Below, piece by piece: positions 6,801 to 15,389 of a DNA stretch of 20,792 nucleotides. Source of the DNA: an uncultured Sutterella sp. (GTDB lineage Bacteria; Pseudomonadota; Gammaproteobacteria; Burkholderiales; Burkholderiaceae_F); contig URFF01000029.1 of the NCBI GenBank assembly GCA_900546995.1, positions 1 to 20,792 on the forward strand, given 5' to 3'. A program made the translations under genes and the position numbers. The number at the start of each line of letters is the position of its first letter. Within the stretch, counting starts at the first letter, position 1. The notes beneath the pieces are model-generated. The model made no database searches. It was not told the origin of the DNA and worked only from the letters and a program-made list of their open reading frames with translations.

Positions 6801-7271
6801 GTGTCGACCGTATTGGAAATCCCCGGTTTTGAAAACCGCCAGTTTAAGAATATCAGTGTTAATTTAAACCAAGTTTATGAAATTGATGCTGAGGAAACTT
6901 CAGATGAAAATAAAGCGAAAAAGCGCGTTCTTTTTGATGAGGTTTTCAGTAAGGCGCAACGAGTGAGGGTGTTGTTAAGACTTTGTGCGCTCAACGCCGC
7001 TGGTTTTGCCTATTCCGCCAAATTACTCATCGGTCTAAACGGGGAGCAAGCCACTATCGTTGATTGGCCCGCATATCCACAAGCGACAGCCAAAGAGGTG
7101 ATCGGAAAAATTTTCGATGCTTACGTGGCGGTGACTGAAAATATTTTGGCGTTAAGCTCACCCTACAGCGATGACGTACAAACGCTTTTATGGCGGGGAA
7201 GCGACTTAAAGTCCGCTCAAGAGCTAAGAACAGAGTTCGATTCAATGATTCAAAAGCTTTTAGGCATTTAA
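3894..7271 (+). CDS. recC: RecBCD enzyme subunit RecC
   Basis: RecC is the non-catalytic subunit of the RecBCD helicase-nuclease that processes double-strand ends for RecA. It splits the strands and, in E. coli, reads Chi. From the ATG at 3894 the protein has 1125 residues, close to 1122 in E. coli. Family signatures seen include a DILVVTPDIDALAPAV strand (around 420-433), GVVTFAGMSAFRRIPFKAI and then LGLNEDSAFPGR (about 682-715). A serine/arginine stretch follows (RRDNRNVFLDLVFSARRYL) before PSPLVHDLLELI. The start MFNVVYSNAYEVL resembles RecC N-termini. No clear Shine-Dalgarno site precedes it; the longer ATG at 3765 would place 43 residues across the rplI terminator and is rejected. It is the first gene of recC-recB-recD, with no ptr protease gene as found in E. 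coli. Confidence 0.94.
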   Translation: MFNVVYSNAYEVLQTYLRVDLEAYFAASSKPFPSAKVVVGTQTLQEKLTRDLSEAWGVCAGIEFQTVGAWLSHYLASNLTEGSTSSDFLWLLYSILSDDFTNRYPRLNRFFEHAKTNRTAELARYELASRIADTFAQYVNYRLDWVLEWMGVQVSDDYRRLAKPGEKEILAEQPDYEWQRDLWKAIHQRLAQSDRANNPLTVLDRFSDYNKLKREIRANEPESLFIFMPMALSPMALPIFKVLNDLGCNVYVYLFNPCQAFWFDAYDPENEQNEREEKTLLFLRRNAAATRAMINRFNVFAEDTGAETHDPSLVYKPIYSHAYYPSVQALLTDWRSLKVQAQVSRSDLNLALSDPGQASVLHAVQQAILENKAAVLPKVINPDDHSIRLVKAPTLTREVENAVDMIHAMLSSNQDMKPSDILVVTPDIDALAPAVHATFASLPADRRIDYRIAGQKNTDEASAGDALIQLGGMMSEGISMASLESWLELPLVAETFGLELDDLSVLKGWLLEAGFRNGLSEKQIQKVQAEDDPGEEVFEGTLQRAIERLSWGFVTEGRGFATYDLIPVRRSQSAPFSDIHNLSKLFETLLTISGKLSETYDAWLKVSDVSSVSDWIDWTGQVLDRFFGARAAEQSLAKIKARLRDFWLGMTVYEGVTLPFEVYWQALSDALGESASGGISRGVVTFAGMSAFRRIPFKAIIMLGLNEDSAFPGREHFEEFNLMGISQLHRQGDRDSRRDNRNVFLDLVFSARRYLVISYSVGVNKKAPKDPSPLVHDLLELINTNTNVGVGDWDRALATEIALSAASLKNFSTDPVRFWKSSDKTLFDSLCLAHRLPKLHEEEPFAQGALSESLFDSETIALEELIAFYTDTPTWLAKRLGLSRFNGEEPEAVSIKPDTSALTQSLLRRDVFESFESGVTANEILEQMKLDPTKGAFGTRHNSYQAIVENWYSAFSLKNAFLSKAVLSPVSTVLEIPGFENRQFKNISVNLNQVYEIDAEETSDENKAKKRVLFDEVFSKAQRVRVLLRLCALNAAGFAYSAKLLIGLNGEQATIVDWPAYPQATAKEVIGKIFDAYVAVTENILALSSPYSDDVQTLLWRGSDLKSAQELRTEFDSMIQKLLGI

Positions 7272-7284
7272 TAAGGCGGTTTTC

Positions 7285-10200
7285 ATGTCTGAGACAAAAA
7301 CAACATCCGTTTTCCAATGGGATAAAACAGATCTTGATGGCTACATGTTGATTGAAGCCAGTGCCGGCACGGGAAAAACGTTTTCATTAATCCATGCTGT
7401 CATGCGGCTTGTTTTTGAAAAAAAGATTGCGCTTAACCGCATTTTAGTAGTGACTTTTACCAAAGCGGCTGCCGCGGAACTCAGAGCTCGTATCAGAGCG
7501 TTGCTCATGACAGTCGTTGAAGCCATGCGTCGTTCAGACTTGACGTTAATTGACGGAGAGTTCGGCGAGCTTTGTCGGCGTTGGAATCGTGAGGGATTAT
7601 TGACTCAAGCCCGAGTTGATGAGGCGATTGAATCGTTTGACGAATGCCAAGTTTCAACGATCCATGGTTTTTGTCAGCAGATGTTGGCCGAAAATGAGTT
7701 TTCCGCTTCTCAGGGGTTCGGTTACGAGATCGGTGATGATTCGACCATCAAGTCTGAACTAATCGAAAATTTTTTGCGTAAGCGTCTGGCTCAATTTGGT
7801 GATTCAGACGATCAGAAGGCCTTGTTGTCAAATAATGCGAATTGGGCAGGAAAACTCGATGCCTTGCAAATGATGCCGGTCGGAGCTCAGGTTCGGGTGA
7901 TTGACTATCAATTGGAAAAGACAGACAAAAAGTCGAAAAAGGTACAACGGGTGGCCTTGTCAAAAGCGGTCACACAAACATTGCAAGACTTTATTGACAC
8001 GATGCCTGATGCCTTAGCTCAAGCCAAACGGCAAGCGCGTATTCGTACGTTTAACGATATTTTGACCGACATGCAAAAAGAGCTGCAAAATGATCCGTTT
8101 GTTCAAAATGTTCGCAAGCGTTTTGATGCCGTTTTAATTGATGAGTTTCAAGACACGGATCCTGTGCAGTACGATATTTTCCGAACGCTTTTTTTACCGC
8201 CTCAAGGGCAATCGAGCGCGGGTTATCCTCAAAGCGTCATTTTTGTCGGTGATCCCAAACAATCCATTTATGAATTTCGTAACGCTGATTTAAATACGTA
8301 CCTTCAGGCGAGAAAGGAACTTAACAATACCTATCGGTTGGAAAGTAATTATCGGTCGACACCGCCGTTAGTCAGTGTTTTTAATAGTTTTTTCATTAAC
8401 GAAGCACAACCGGGATCGGCCTTTTTCACCGAGGAAATCCTTTACGATGAGGTGCAGTCGGGGGCAAAGTGTTTGCCCTTATTGCAAAGGGATGCTGAGG
8501 GTTATTCGCCCCTGCCTGTTTTTGAAGTGTTGCGTTCGGATGACCAGTCATACTTTAAAAAGATTGAGGAAGTTCGTGATTGTGAGGCGCGTTGGGTATG
8601 CGCTGACATCAAGCGGCTTTTGGGGCATGAAGTTTATGTCGACACGGAGAAACAGATTCGTCTTCGCGCCAATCATATTGCCCTATTGGTGCGTTCTTAC
8701 AAAGATGCCGATCGGGTGGCTGCCGAATTAAACCGCGAGGGTATCCGCGTTCGGTATGAAAATAACGGCGACGTTTTTAAAAGCGAAGAGGCGGCTGAAA
8801 TCTTGGCGATCATGCAGGCCATGCATTCACCTGATGATTTGAAACTCATGCGTTTCGCACGTTCGACGAGAATCGTGGGTGAGCGGTTAAATACGATTGC
8901 CGGCGATGCGCTAAAGACTCTTGATAAGGGCGATAGCACCGATCAAGCAGACCGCTGCGCAGCTCAGGCTCGTGAGACATTGACTGAGTCTGCTGCAATC
9001 GTTTCCAGCCAGGGAATTGCTGCAGCGTTTGCTTTGATATTGCGCACTTTCAAAACCGAAGAGCGTTTGCTTCTTGAGCAAGGTGGGGAAAGGCGTCTCA
9101 CGAATTATCATCACATCATTGAACTTTTGCAGCAACAGGCTCATTCATTGAAAACGCTTGCCGGAGTCACCCGCTGGTATGAGCGTGAGATGAAAAGTGA
9201 TGCGGCACCTGAGGAGCGCAATCTTCGCGTGGAAAGCGATGCGGATTTGGTGACAGTGGTTTCCATTCACAAAAGTAAAGGATTGGAATATCCCGTGGTG
9301 TATTTGGTCGGCGCATACAATCAGATGAAGTCTGACAAATCGGACAACATCATTAAAGTCCCGGAAAACGGTCAAACTACTTTGTATTTGTCTCACGAAC
9401 CGATTGATAAAACCGAGAGTGGACTTTTTAAAGCACCTGATGAGGCGCAACTGGAGCAGTATCGATTGGCCTATGTTGCTTTGACGCGTGCCTCGCAACG
9501 AGTGGTGTTGCCTCTAATGCAAACATCCAAAGGGAACAATTGGACGTTTAACACTCGACGAAGTCCTTATTTGAGAATCCTCACTCGTGAAATGGACCCG
9601 AGTTGCCAAAGTGGTGACGAGGCTTTGAAAGACTTGCAATCGAGAATCCTTCAGCGACTTCATGACTTGGGACCAGCATTTTTTGACCGATTGCAATCAA
9701 TTTGCGGGCGTTCGGTTTCGCCCACTGAACTTTTCCGTATTCAATATGACCGTGAGTTGGATTTTTCGGCGCCCGAAGTTGAGTCTTTTAACGAGGATAA
9801 AATCGATATCAGCTCCGCAGAAGCCTCGGCAAGGAAAGCCGATTGGGTCAATTCCAGCTTCACGTCTATCACACGGATGGTTAATGAGTCTCGGTTGGAG
9901 GACTTGCAACCGGATAACGAACTGATCGTGGAAGAAATTGCCAGTGCTTCGAGTGAAGAAATTCATGACCCTTTGCCCAAGGGACTCCTGAAAATCGCCG
10001 GCGGTACCGAATTCGGTCTATGTATGCATGAACTTTTTGAAAAGGTCGACTTCGATTTGGCGCACCAAGCGGCAGGTGACAAAGCGGCTTATGCCAAATT
10101 AAATGATTTTGTGAAAGACATCACTCGACCCTATAAGGTCATGCTGGAAAAATCCTGTGCCTTTGATGAGGCAGGGCAACTTTTCGTCCAAATGCTCATC

Positions 10201-10821
10201 GACACTTTGACGACACCGATCACGGTCGGAAAAAAGGAGACTTTCCGTTTATGTGACATTGACGAGAATCGACGTCTAGCGGAAATGCCTTTTGTGATGC
10301 CGATAGGCTCCCCGATTCAGGGGCGTGACATCGCCAGTGCAGCCAATTTGAAAAAAGTGTTGGACGCTTTTGGTGAACCCTATGCCGTACCGACCCTCTT
10401 GGACAAAGACCTTAAGGGGTATCTTGTGGGCTTTATTGATTTGGCTTTCCAAGATCAGAACGGGCGATATTGGGTGTTGGACTGGAAGAGCAATCGTTCC
10501 GGGGTGTATCAGGCTGAAGATTACACCGAAGAGTATGTCGCTTCTCAAATGCGGGAGCATCACTACACACTTCAATATTTACTGTATTTAGTCGCCTTGC
10601 GTCGATATTTGAAGAGCCGGGGGCTCAATGCCGATATTGCCGGGGCCGTTTATGTTTTTGTTCGGGGCGTCTCCTCGGATCATCCTGGGCGAGGACTTTG
10701 GGTTGATGAAGTGAATCCTTTGCTCATTGAGTGTTTGGACGACTTCTTCAAAAACGGATTCAGTCAAGAGAAAGTGAACGAATTTTTGCGGTGCGCTAAG
10801 GAGAAAAGCGATGCCATTTGA
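7285..10821 (+). CDS. recB: RecBCD enzyme subunit RecB (3'-5' helicase and nuclease)
   Basis: RecB supplies the slow 3'-5' helicase motor and the only nuclease site of RecBCD, and loads RecA. The 1178 residues match E. coli RecB (1180). Helicase superfamily 1A motifs are intact: Walker A ASAGTGKT (25-32), TFTKAAAAELRAR (58-69), DEFQD (286-290), GDPKQSIYEFRNAD (322-335), SIHKSKGLEYP (660-670) and YVALTRA (730-736). The C-terminal nuclease has GLCMHELFE with H915, D1052 in GFIDLAF, D1066 and K1068 in LDWKS, and Q1097-x3-Y1101, so both activities should work. It begins 13 bases after recC with AAGGCGG upstream. Its last 11 bases overlap recD, so the three subunits are probably translated together. 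Confidence 0.97.
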   Translation: MSETKTTSVFQWDKTDLDGYMLIEASAGTGKTFSLIHAVMRLVFEKKIALNRILVVTFTKAAAAELRARIRALLMTVVEAMRRSDLTLIDGEFGELCRRWNREGLLTQARVDEAIESFDECQVSTIHGFCQQMLAENEFSASQGFGYEIGDDSTIKSELIENFLRKRLAQFGDSDDQKALLSNNANWAGKLDALQMMPVGAQVRVIDYQLEKTDKKSKKVQRVALSKAVTQTLQDFIDTMPDALAQAKRQARIRTFNDILTDMQKELQNDPFVQNVRKRFDAVLIDEFQDTDPVQYDIFRTLFLPPQGQSSAGYPQSVIFVGDPKQSIYEFRNADLNTYLQARKELNNTYRLESNYRSTPPLVSVFNSFFINEAQPGSAFFTEEILYDEVQSGAKCLPLLQRDAEGYSPLPVFEVLRSDDQSYFKKIEEVRDCEARWVCADIKRLLGHEVYVDTEKQIRLRANHIALLVRSYKDADRVAAELNREGIRVRYENNGDVFKSEEAAEILAIMQAMHSPDDLKLMRFARSTRIVGERLNTIAGDALKTLDKGDSTDQADRCAAQARETLTESAAIVSSQGIAAAFALILRTFKTEERLLLEQGGERRLTNYHHIIELLQQQAHSLKTLAGVTRWYEREMKSDAAPEERNLRVESDADLVTVVSIHKSKGLEYPVVYLVGAYNQMKSDKSDNIIKVPENGQTTLYLSHEPIDKTESGLFKAPDEAQLEQYRLAYVALTRASQRVVLPLMQTSKGNNWTFNTRRSPYLRILTREMDPSCQSGDEALKDLQSRILQRLHDLGPAFFDRLQSICGRSVSPTELFRIQYDRELDFSAPEVESFNEDKIDISSAEASARKADWVNSSFTSITRMVNESRLEDLQPDNELIVEEIASASSEEIHDPLPKGLLKIAGGTEFGLCMHELFEKVDFDLAHQAAGDKAAYAKLNDFVKDITRPYKVMLEKSCAFDEAGQLFVQMLIDTLTTPITVGKKETFRLCDIDENRRLAEMPFVMPIGSPIQGRDIASAANLKKVLDAFGEPYAVPTLLDKDLKGYLVGFIDLAFQDQNGRYWVLDWKSNRSGVYQAEDYTEEYVASQMREHHYTLQYLLYLVALRRYLKSRGLNADIAGAVYVFVRGVSSDHPGRGLWVDEVNPLLIECLDDFFKNGFSQEKVNEFLRCAKEKSDAI

Positions 10822-12655
10822 TGAGAAGCGACTAACGGCTTATACCGAACTGGCGACGGCTCTTTGGCGTACGGTTTGCCGGTCGAAAAAGACGTTTTTG
10901 ACTGAACCTCCTGCTTGTTGGTTCAAGCTCATGAACGCGCTTAGCGAGACGCTTGCGGCAGGCAATATCTGTCTTCCGGTTCGCATTGTTGACTACCCGG
11001 AGTTATTTGATAACGAGGGGGAGTTGACGCTAACCGAAACCGAATTAAAAACGCTCATGGATGTCGGATTAATGTGTGACCGCTCCGAGCTGACAGCAAC
11101 AGAAGCCCCGTTAGGGGCAAAAGCGGCCGTTGTGATTGACCGAATGGATCGGTCTCAAGCCAGGCTTTATCTCTTGCGTCAATATCGTGAAGAATGGGCT
11201 TTGGCGAGAAAAATTTTGGCGTTCACCCAGTTAACCGCCCAAGACAGTATTCGAACATCATCCTTATTGACGGGTTTTCTTAGAAACGGTCAAACCTCAA
11301 AAGAACAAGCCGAGGTGATCAAACGCGTTTTGCCGCATGGATTCGCTGTGATCACGGGCGGCCCCGGTACGGGGAAAACCTCAACGGTGGCTAAGCTATT
11401 GGAGTGCGCTCTTGACAATAAAACGGATGCGGTGATTGGTTTGGCGGCACCGACGGGAAAGGCATCGGGTCGGGTGATGGAATCGGTTCTTTCAACTTTA
11501 GATAACGCATCCGATAAAAAGCTTTTTTCTCATCTGAGCAAGGCTCGCCAAGAGGGAAGATTAAAAGCTCGCACCATTCATAAATGGTTGGTGAGTCCCA
11601 CTTCCGCAGGAACGCGGCCTTCGAAAACCAATCCTCTGGAAGTGGATTATCTAGTTGTTGATGAAGCGTCAATGATCGATTTACACCTGGCCTTACGCTT
11701 ATTTGACGTGATTGACTCAAAAAGAACGCAAGTCATCCTTTTAGGTGATCGCTACCAATTGGCTGCCGTGGGACCGGGATCCGTGTTCGCGGATTTAACC
11801 GATCCGGCGGGGGCGCTTAAAGATTGCGTGGGGCGGTTAACGAAGAGTTATCGCTTCGATGAAAAGTCGAGAATTGGATTATTAGCTGCTGCCATTAATA
11901 GCGACAAACCTTTCGATGAGACCGCTTTCAGTGCCCTTTTTGATAAACAATCGAGCGAAGAATTCCGAGATCGTATTCGGTGGGAAAGACGCCGAGCGCT
12001 TAAAGCGGCTGTTCATCCTGAGCTTGTCAGTTGGATAAAACCGTTTTTGGATGAATTGCTTTCGGTCGCTCAGCAATTCAAAACGGCAGGCATTGATTGG
12101 TCGGTGTGCGCTTCGAAGCTTTTTCGAACCGCAGAGCGTTTTCGAGTGCTCGCTGCGCAACGCGAAGGGCCCGATGGCGTTAATGCGATCAATCAGTGGG
12201 CTGAAGAGTACATGAAAACGGCTTTGGGTAATCGCTATGTCGGCGAGTTTTATCCCGGACGACTCATCATCGTTCGCGCCAATAACGACGAATTAAATGT
12301 TTTTAACGGTGATGTCGGTGTGGTTGTGCCGGTTGCCGGCGATGCCAATCACTTTGAAGTGATTTTCGACGCACAAGCCAAAAGACGATTATCCGTTGGG
12401 TTGTTGCCGGCTTTTGATCCCGCTTATGCCATGACCATTCACCAATCACAAGGTTCTGAATTTGATCATGTGGCGGTGATTTTGCCTCATGAAAGTGATT
12501 CGCCGATGTGTACGCGAGAACTTTTCTATACTGGGGTCACTCGAGCCAAGCGTGAGGTGTTCCTCTTGGCTTCCCCACTAACCGTGCGGCAATCGGTCAC
12601 TCACAAAACGGAACGTTTCGGCGGTTTGGCGACACGGCTCAAAGACTGTGTCTGA
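10811..12655 (+). CDS. recD: RecBCD enzyme subunit RecD (5'-3' helicase)
   Basis: RecD is the fast 5'-3' motor of RecBCD. The 614-residue protein, against 608 in E. coli, starts inside the recB end: AAGGAG at 10798-10803 is 7 bases before the ATG, and the recB TGA lies at 10819-10821. Helicase superfamily 1B motifs are Walker A GGPGTGKTS (183-191), the DEAS box in VVDEASMID (282-290), GDRYQLAAVGPG, TIHQSQGSEFD (542-552) and YTGVTRAK (573-580). An N-terminal domain of about 150 residues precedes the motor, as in classical RecD that binds RecC. This and the operon separate it from the free-standing RecD2 type. Confidence 0.96.
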   Translation: MPFDEKRLTAYTELATALWRTVCRSKKTFLTEPPACWFKLMNALSETLAAGNICLPVRIVDYPELFDNEGELTLTETELKTLMDVGLMCDRSELTATEAPLGAKAAVVIDRMDRSQARLYLLRQYREEWALARKILAFTQLTAQDSIRTSSLLTGFLRNGQTSKEQAEVIKRVLPHGFAVITGGPGTGKTSTVAKLLECALDNKTDAVIGLAAPTGKASGRVMESVLSTLDNASDKKLFSHLSKARQEGRLKARTIHKWLVSPTSAGTRPSKTNPLEVDYLVVDEASMIDLHLALRLFDVIDSKRTQVILLGDRYQLAAVGPGSVFADLTDPAGALKDCVGRLTKSYRFDEKSRIGLLAAAINSDKPFDETAFSALFDKQSSEEFRDRIRWERRRALKAAVHPELVSWIKPFLDELLSVAQQFKTAGIDWSVCASKLFRTAERFRVLAAQREGPDGVNAINQWAEEYMKTALGNRYVGEFYPGRLIIVRANNDELNVFNGDVGVVVPVAGDANHFEVIFDAQAKRRLSVGLLPAFDPAYAMTIHQSQGSEFDHVAVILPHESDSPMCTRELFYTGVTRAKREVFLLASPLTVRQSVTHKTERFGGLATRLKDCV

Positions 12656-12704
12656 ACGGAGCGTTAAGGAAGTTGTAACAAAAGTCCGCCAATGGTAATT
12701 AATG

Positions 12705-12749
12705 CGGGCAGAGTTTAATTTTGCCCGAACCCCTCTGTTAAAATCAGAG
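12705..12749 (+). promoter_or_regulatory. Candidate dnaB promoter with nested inverted repeats
   Basis: A -10-like TAAAAT (12739-12744) lies 37 bases before the dnaB ATG. The -35 region is weak; TTAATT at 12715-12720 gives an 18-base spacer. Two inverted repeats flank these elements: CGGGCA (12705-12710) with TGCCCG (12722-12727) around the -35 region, and CTCTG (12733-12737) with CAGAG (12745-12749) directly around TTAAAAT. The repeats are seen directly; that they are operators is inference. Confidence 0.4.
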
Positions 12750-12781
12750 CGTTTGAAAGAATTATTTATGATGGGATAGCG

Positions 12782-14158
12782 ATGCCACAAGAGACGATAA
12801 ATAACGCAACGGAAACCGTGCGGCTGCCACCGCACTCCACGGAAGCTGAGCAAGGCCTATTAGGCAGTTTGCTCATCGATAATCGTGTTTTTGACTTGGT
12901 TAACGACGTCGTTTCGCCCGAAGATTTTTACCGGGGCGATCATCGTCGTATTTACGAACACATCGTTAAACTCATTACGTCCGGACGTCCCGCTGACGTC
13001 TTGACGGTCAATGAGTCAATGACATCCGTCGGTTTGGGGCAGGAAGGCACAAAGAGTTTTTTAAACTCGTTGGCCATGAATACGCCGAACTCCGCCAATG
13101 CGCGCCGATACGCTGAAATCGTTCGTGAGCGTAGCATTTTGCGTCACTTGGTGACCGCTGGCTCTGAAATCGTTGATATGGCGTTGGATACCAAAGGGTT
13201 GGATACCACGGAAATTCTGGATCGCGCAGAAAGCTCGATTTTTAAAATCAGCGAAGACGCTCAGGTCTCTGACCAGGGGCTAAAACCGATTTCCAAGCCG
13301 TTGGCGGCGGTGGCCGATCAGGTCACAAAACTTTATAACTCCAAGAGCACGAATCCCGTGACCGGTGTGCCGACCGGCTTTATCGATTTGGATCGCCTCA
13401 CCAAGGGGATGCATCCGGGCGAACTCATTATTGTGGCAGGGCGCCCCGCCATGGGTAAAACCACTTTCGCGATGAATATCGCCGAATTTGTGGCAATGCG
13501 AGCCGGCATGCCCGTTGCGATCTTTTCGATGGAAATGCCCGCCGAGCAGTTGGCCATGCGTTTGATCAGCTCCTATCAGCGAGTCAAGCTTGAACATTTG
13601 CGTAGCGGTCGATTGGAAGGCGATGATGCTCAACGCATGAGCGCGGCTGTGACCGATATTGCCAATTCGAAAAATTTCTTTGTTGACGATTCATCAGGCT
13701 TAACCATTTCCGCTGTACGTTCCCGCGCAAGACGTTTGTCTCGCGAAGTGAAGCGTTTAGGGCTGATTGTGATCGACTACCTTCAATTGATGTCGGGCGA
13801 AGGCCGAGGGGACAATCGAGCTTTGGAAATTTCCGAGATTTCTCGTGGATTGAAGCTTCTTGCCAAGGAATTGAATTGTCCGATCATTGCCTTGTCGCAG
13901 TTAAACCGCGACTTGGAACGCCGCCCTGACAAACGCCCGATGATGAGTGACTTACGTGAATCCGGTTCTATTGAACAGGATGCCGATGTGATCATTTTCC
14001 TTTACCGTGATGTGGTTTATAACGAGCAGTTAAAGGATACCGATCAGGAACGAGACGCAGAAGCCATTGTTCGTAAGCAACGTAATGGGCCGACCGGGAC
14101 GATTGACTTGACCTTCTTTGGTGAATTTACGCAATTTAAGAATCGTGCGAGGACCTAG
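12782..14158 (+). CDS. dnaB: Replicative DNA helicase DnaB
   Basis: DnaB is the hexameric 5'-3' helicase that unwinds the fork and recruits DnaG primase. The 458-residue protein has an N-terminal domain beginning PPHSTEAEQGLLGSLL (about 16-31), with DFYRGDHRRIYEHI after it, and then a RecA-like motor. Walker A is RPAMGKTT (221-228), Walker B IDYLQLM (331-337), with LSQLNRDLERRPDKRPMMSD, SGSIEQDADVI and KQRNGPTGTIDL further on. The length is normal and no intein interrupts the motor. The Shine-Dalgarno site is poor. The gene is separated from recD by 126 bases holding a candidate promoter, and leads directly into the DUF456 gene 3 bases later. In many Betaproteobacteria dnaB follows rplI directly; here recCBD lies between. 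Confidence 0.98.
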   Translation: MPQETINNATETVRLPPHSTEAEQGLLGSLLIDNRVFDLVNDVVSPEDFYRGDHRRIYEHIVKLITSGRPADVLTVNESMTSVGLGQEGTKSFLNSLAMNTPNSANARRYAEIVRERSILRHLVTAGSEIVDMALDTKGLDTTEILDRAESSIFKISEDAQVSDQGLKPISKPLAAVADQVTKLYNSKSTNPVTGVPTGFIDLDRLTKGMHPGELIIVAGRPAMGKTTFAMNIAEFVAMRAGMPVAIFSMEMPAEQLAMRLISSYQRVKLEHLRSGRLEGDDAQRMSAAVTDIANSKNFFVDDSSGLTISAVRSRARRLSREVKRLGLIVIDYLQLMSGEGRGDNRALEISEISRGLKLLAKELNCPIIALSQLNRDLERRPDKRPMMSDLRESGSIEQDADVIIFLYRDVVYNEQLKDTDQERDAEAIVRKQRNGPTGTIDLTFFGEFTQFKNRART

Positions 14159-14161
14159 ACC

Positions 14162-14656
14162 ATGATGGAAGCTTTGATAACCTATGGGGCCTATGCTCTA
14201 GCGGTTGTTTTTATCGTTTGCGGTGTGGCCGGAACGATTGTGCCGGCTTTGCCCGGTATCCCAATGATTTTTATCGGCGGTTGGATTATCTCCCACATGG
14301 ATGGCTATGTTCATATGGGAACAGGAACATTGATTTTCCTTGGTGTCCTCACCGCAATCTCCATTGCCATTGATTGGGCCAGTCAAACGTTGGGGGCACA
14401 AAAAGCCGGTGCAACGAAACTAGGTTTGACTGGGGCTCTTGTGGGGACGATTATCGGTATTCCCTTCGGATTAATCGGTATTTTCCTATTCCCCGTAATT
14501 GGTGCTTTCGTTGGTGAAATGATCGGTCATCGTGACATGCGTAAAGCCACCAAGGTGAGTTGGGCCACTTGGGTGGGTATGATTGCCGGTATTGCCGCGA
14601 AAGTTGCAATCGCGTTTATGATGATCGGAACGATGATCGTCATGATGGTGGTTTAG
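14162..14656 (+). CDS. DUF456 family membrane protein
   Basis: This 164-residue protein is strongly hydrophobic, with about four to five membrane segments (roughly 5-27, 30-48, 56-74, 88-118 and 135-162). It has Gly-rich stretches such as GTIVPALPGIPMIFIGGW near the N-terminus and FPVIGAFVGEMIGHRD, which match DUF456 inner-membrane proteins. The function of the family is not known. GAGGA at 14149-14153, inside the end of dnaB, lies 8 bases before the ATG, so it is probably co-transcribed and partly coupled to dnaB. It ends just before a bidirectional terminator. I see no motif that suggests a substrate. Confidence 0.85.
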   Translation: MMEALITYGAYALAVVFIVCGVAGTIVPALPGIPMIFIGGWIISHMDGYVHMGTGTLIFLGVLTAISIAIDWASQTLGAQKAGATKLGLTGALVGTIIGIPFGLIGIFLFPVIGAFVGEMIGHRDMRKATKVSWATWVGMIAGIAAKVAIAFMMIGTMIVMMVV

Positions 14657-14671
14657 AAAATTTTCTCTTTG

Positions 14672-14703
14672 CGAAAAAGGCGCTCTCGGTAGCGCCTTTT
14701 TCG
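14672..14703. terminator. Bidirectional intrinsic terminator
   Basis: A perfect 13-base-pair stem is built from CGAAAAAGGCGCT (14672-14684) and its complement (14691-14703), with a 6-base loop CTCGGT. The A run on one arm and the T run on the other give a U tract in both directions. It closes dnaB-DUF456 on the + strand and the redox operon on the - strand, whose last stop codon is 14 bases away. Confidence 0.9.
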
Positions 14704-14717
14704 TATTGGTTAGTGGC

Positions 14718-15374
14718 TCAGCCGAAAAGCGTTCGATCTTTGCGACTGATAAGACGATCCAATAAAGCCGTCATGCAGCAGACTAAAACAACAATTGATG
14801 CATAGTAGAGAAAGTATAAAAGAGCGGGTAGCGCGGGATCCCAAAAGTCGAAAGCAAAACCATAAAACAACTTTTCAAAAAGGCCTCGATCAATAAATGC
14901 GTAAATGCCTAATAAGTTCAAAAGACCGAATAAAAGCGTTTTTCCCCAATTAGGTAAAGAGTGACCGAAAAGACGACTGATCATTGAGCCGTGAAGCCCG
15001 AGGTGAATGCCCAATAAAATAATCATCCAGTAACAGGTCTGTGAATGAATTTGTCGGGTGAGCATTCCGGAGTCAATCCCAATTATTGGGAATAGTTCGG
15101 GCGACAAAATGAGCCCTGTGGCAAAGACGATCAAGGCACCCACCAATAGCAGTGCGTTAATCGCGGCGCTTAATAGTCGCCTTAGACCGAAGCGGCCATC
15201 AAACATTGAGAGATACCACGAGCGGTGAATAAACCCATGCGTGAGAAAAAGCATGCAAAGGAACGAACCGATCAGTTCATGAGCGATGACACCGGTTATT
15301 CGAGCGCCTAGTGCCGCGACAAAAAGTAACGGCATCGTGATATCAAGGGTTCGTAGAAGCTTCGTTTCGGTCAT
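14718..15374 (-). CDS. DUF4405-like membrane protein, probable di-haem b-type cytochrome
   Basis: The 218-residue protein has about six membrane helices (roughly 12-30, 32-51, 67-91, 109-130, 145-161 and 183-206). Two helices carry histidine pairs with the same spacing: H32 and H46 (also H50) in the second, H110 and H124 (also H128) in the fourth. Two helices each with His-x13-His is the usual layout for two stacked b haems in cytochrome b-type bundles, so I infer transmembrane electron transfer. The HELIGSFL and THGFIHRSWY stretches resemble DUF4405 proteins. It lies 15 bases after the Tat-exported flavodoxin and is the last gene of that operon. The Shine-Dalgarno site is weak, suggesting translation follows from upstream. 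Haem content and partner are not proven. Confidence 0.7.
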   Translation of the reverse strand: MTETKLLRTLDITMPLLFVAALGARITGVIAHELIGSFLCMLFLTHGFIHRSWYLSMFDGRFGLRRLLSAAINALLLVGALIVFATGLILSPELFPIIGIDSGMLTRQIHSQTCYWMIILLGIHLGLHGSMISRLFGHSLPNWGKTLLFGLLNLLGIYAFIDRGLFEKLFYGFAFDFWDPALPALLYFLYYASIVVLVCCMTALLDRLISRKDRTLFG

Positions 15375-15389
15375 ATGTTTACAGGGACG

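Noticed and set aside
12705..12727. CGGGCA/TGCCCG hairpin as a recD terminator
   Set aside because: Only six base pairs, and the following bases are A/C-rich with no T run.
12782..14158. Intein in DnaB
   Set aside because: The motor motifs are continuous at normal spacing and the total length of 458 residues is standard.
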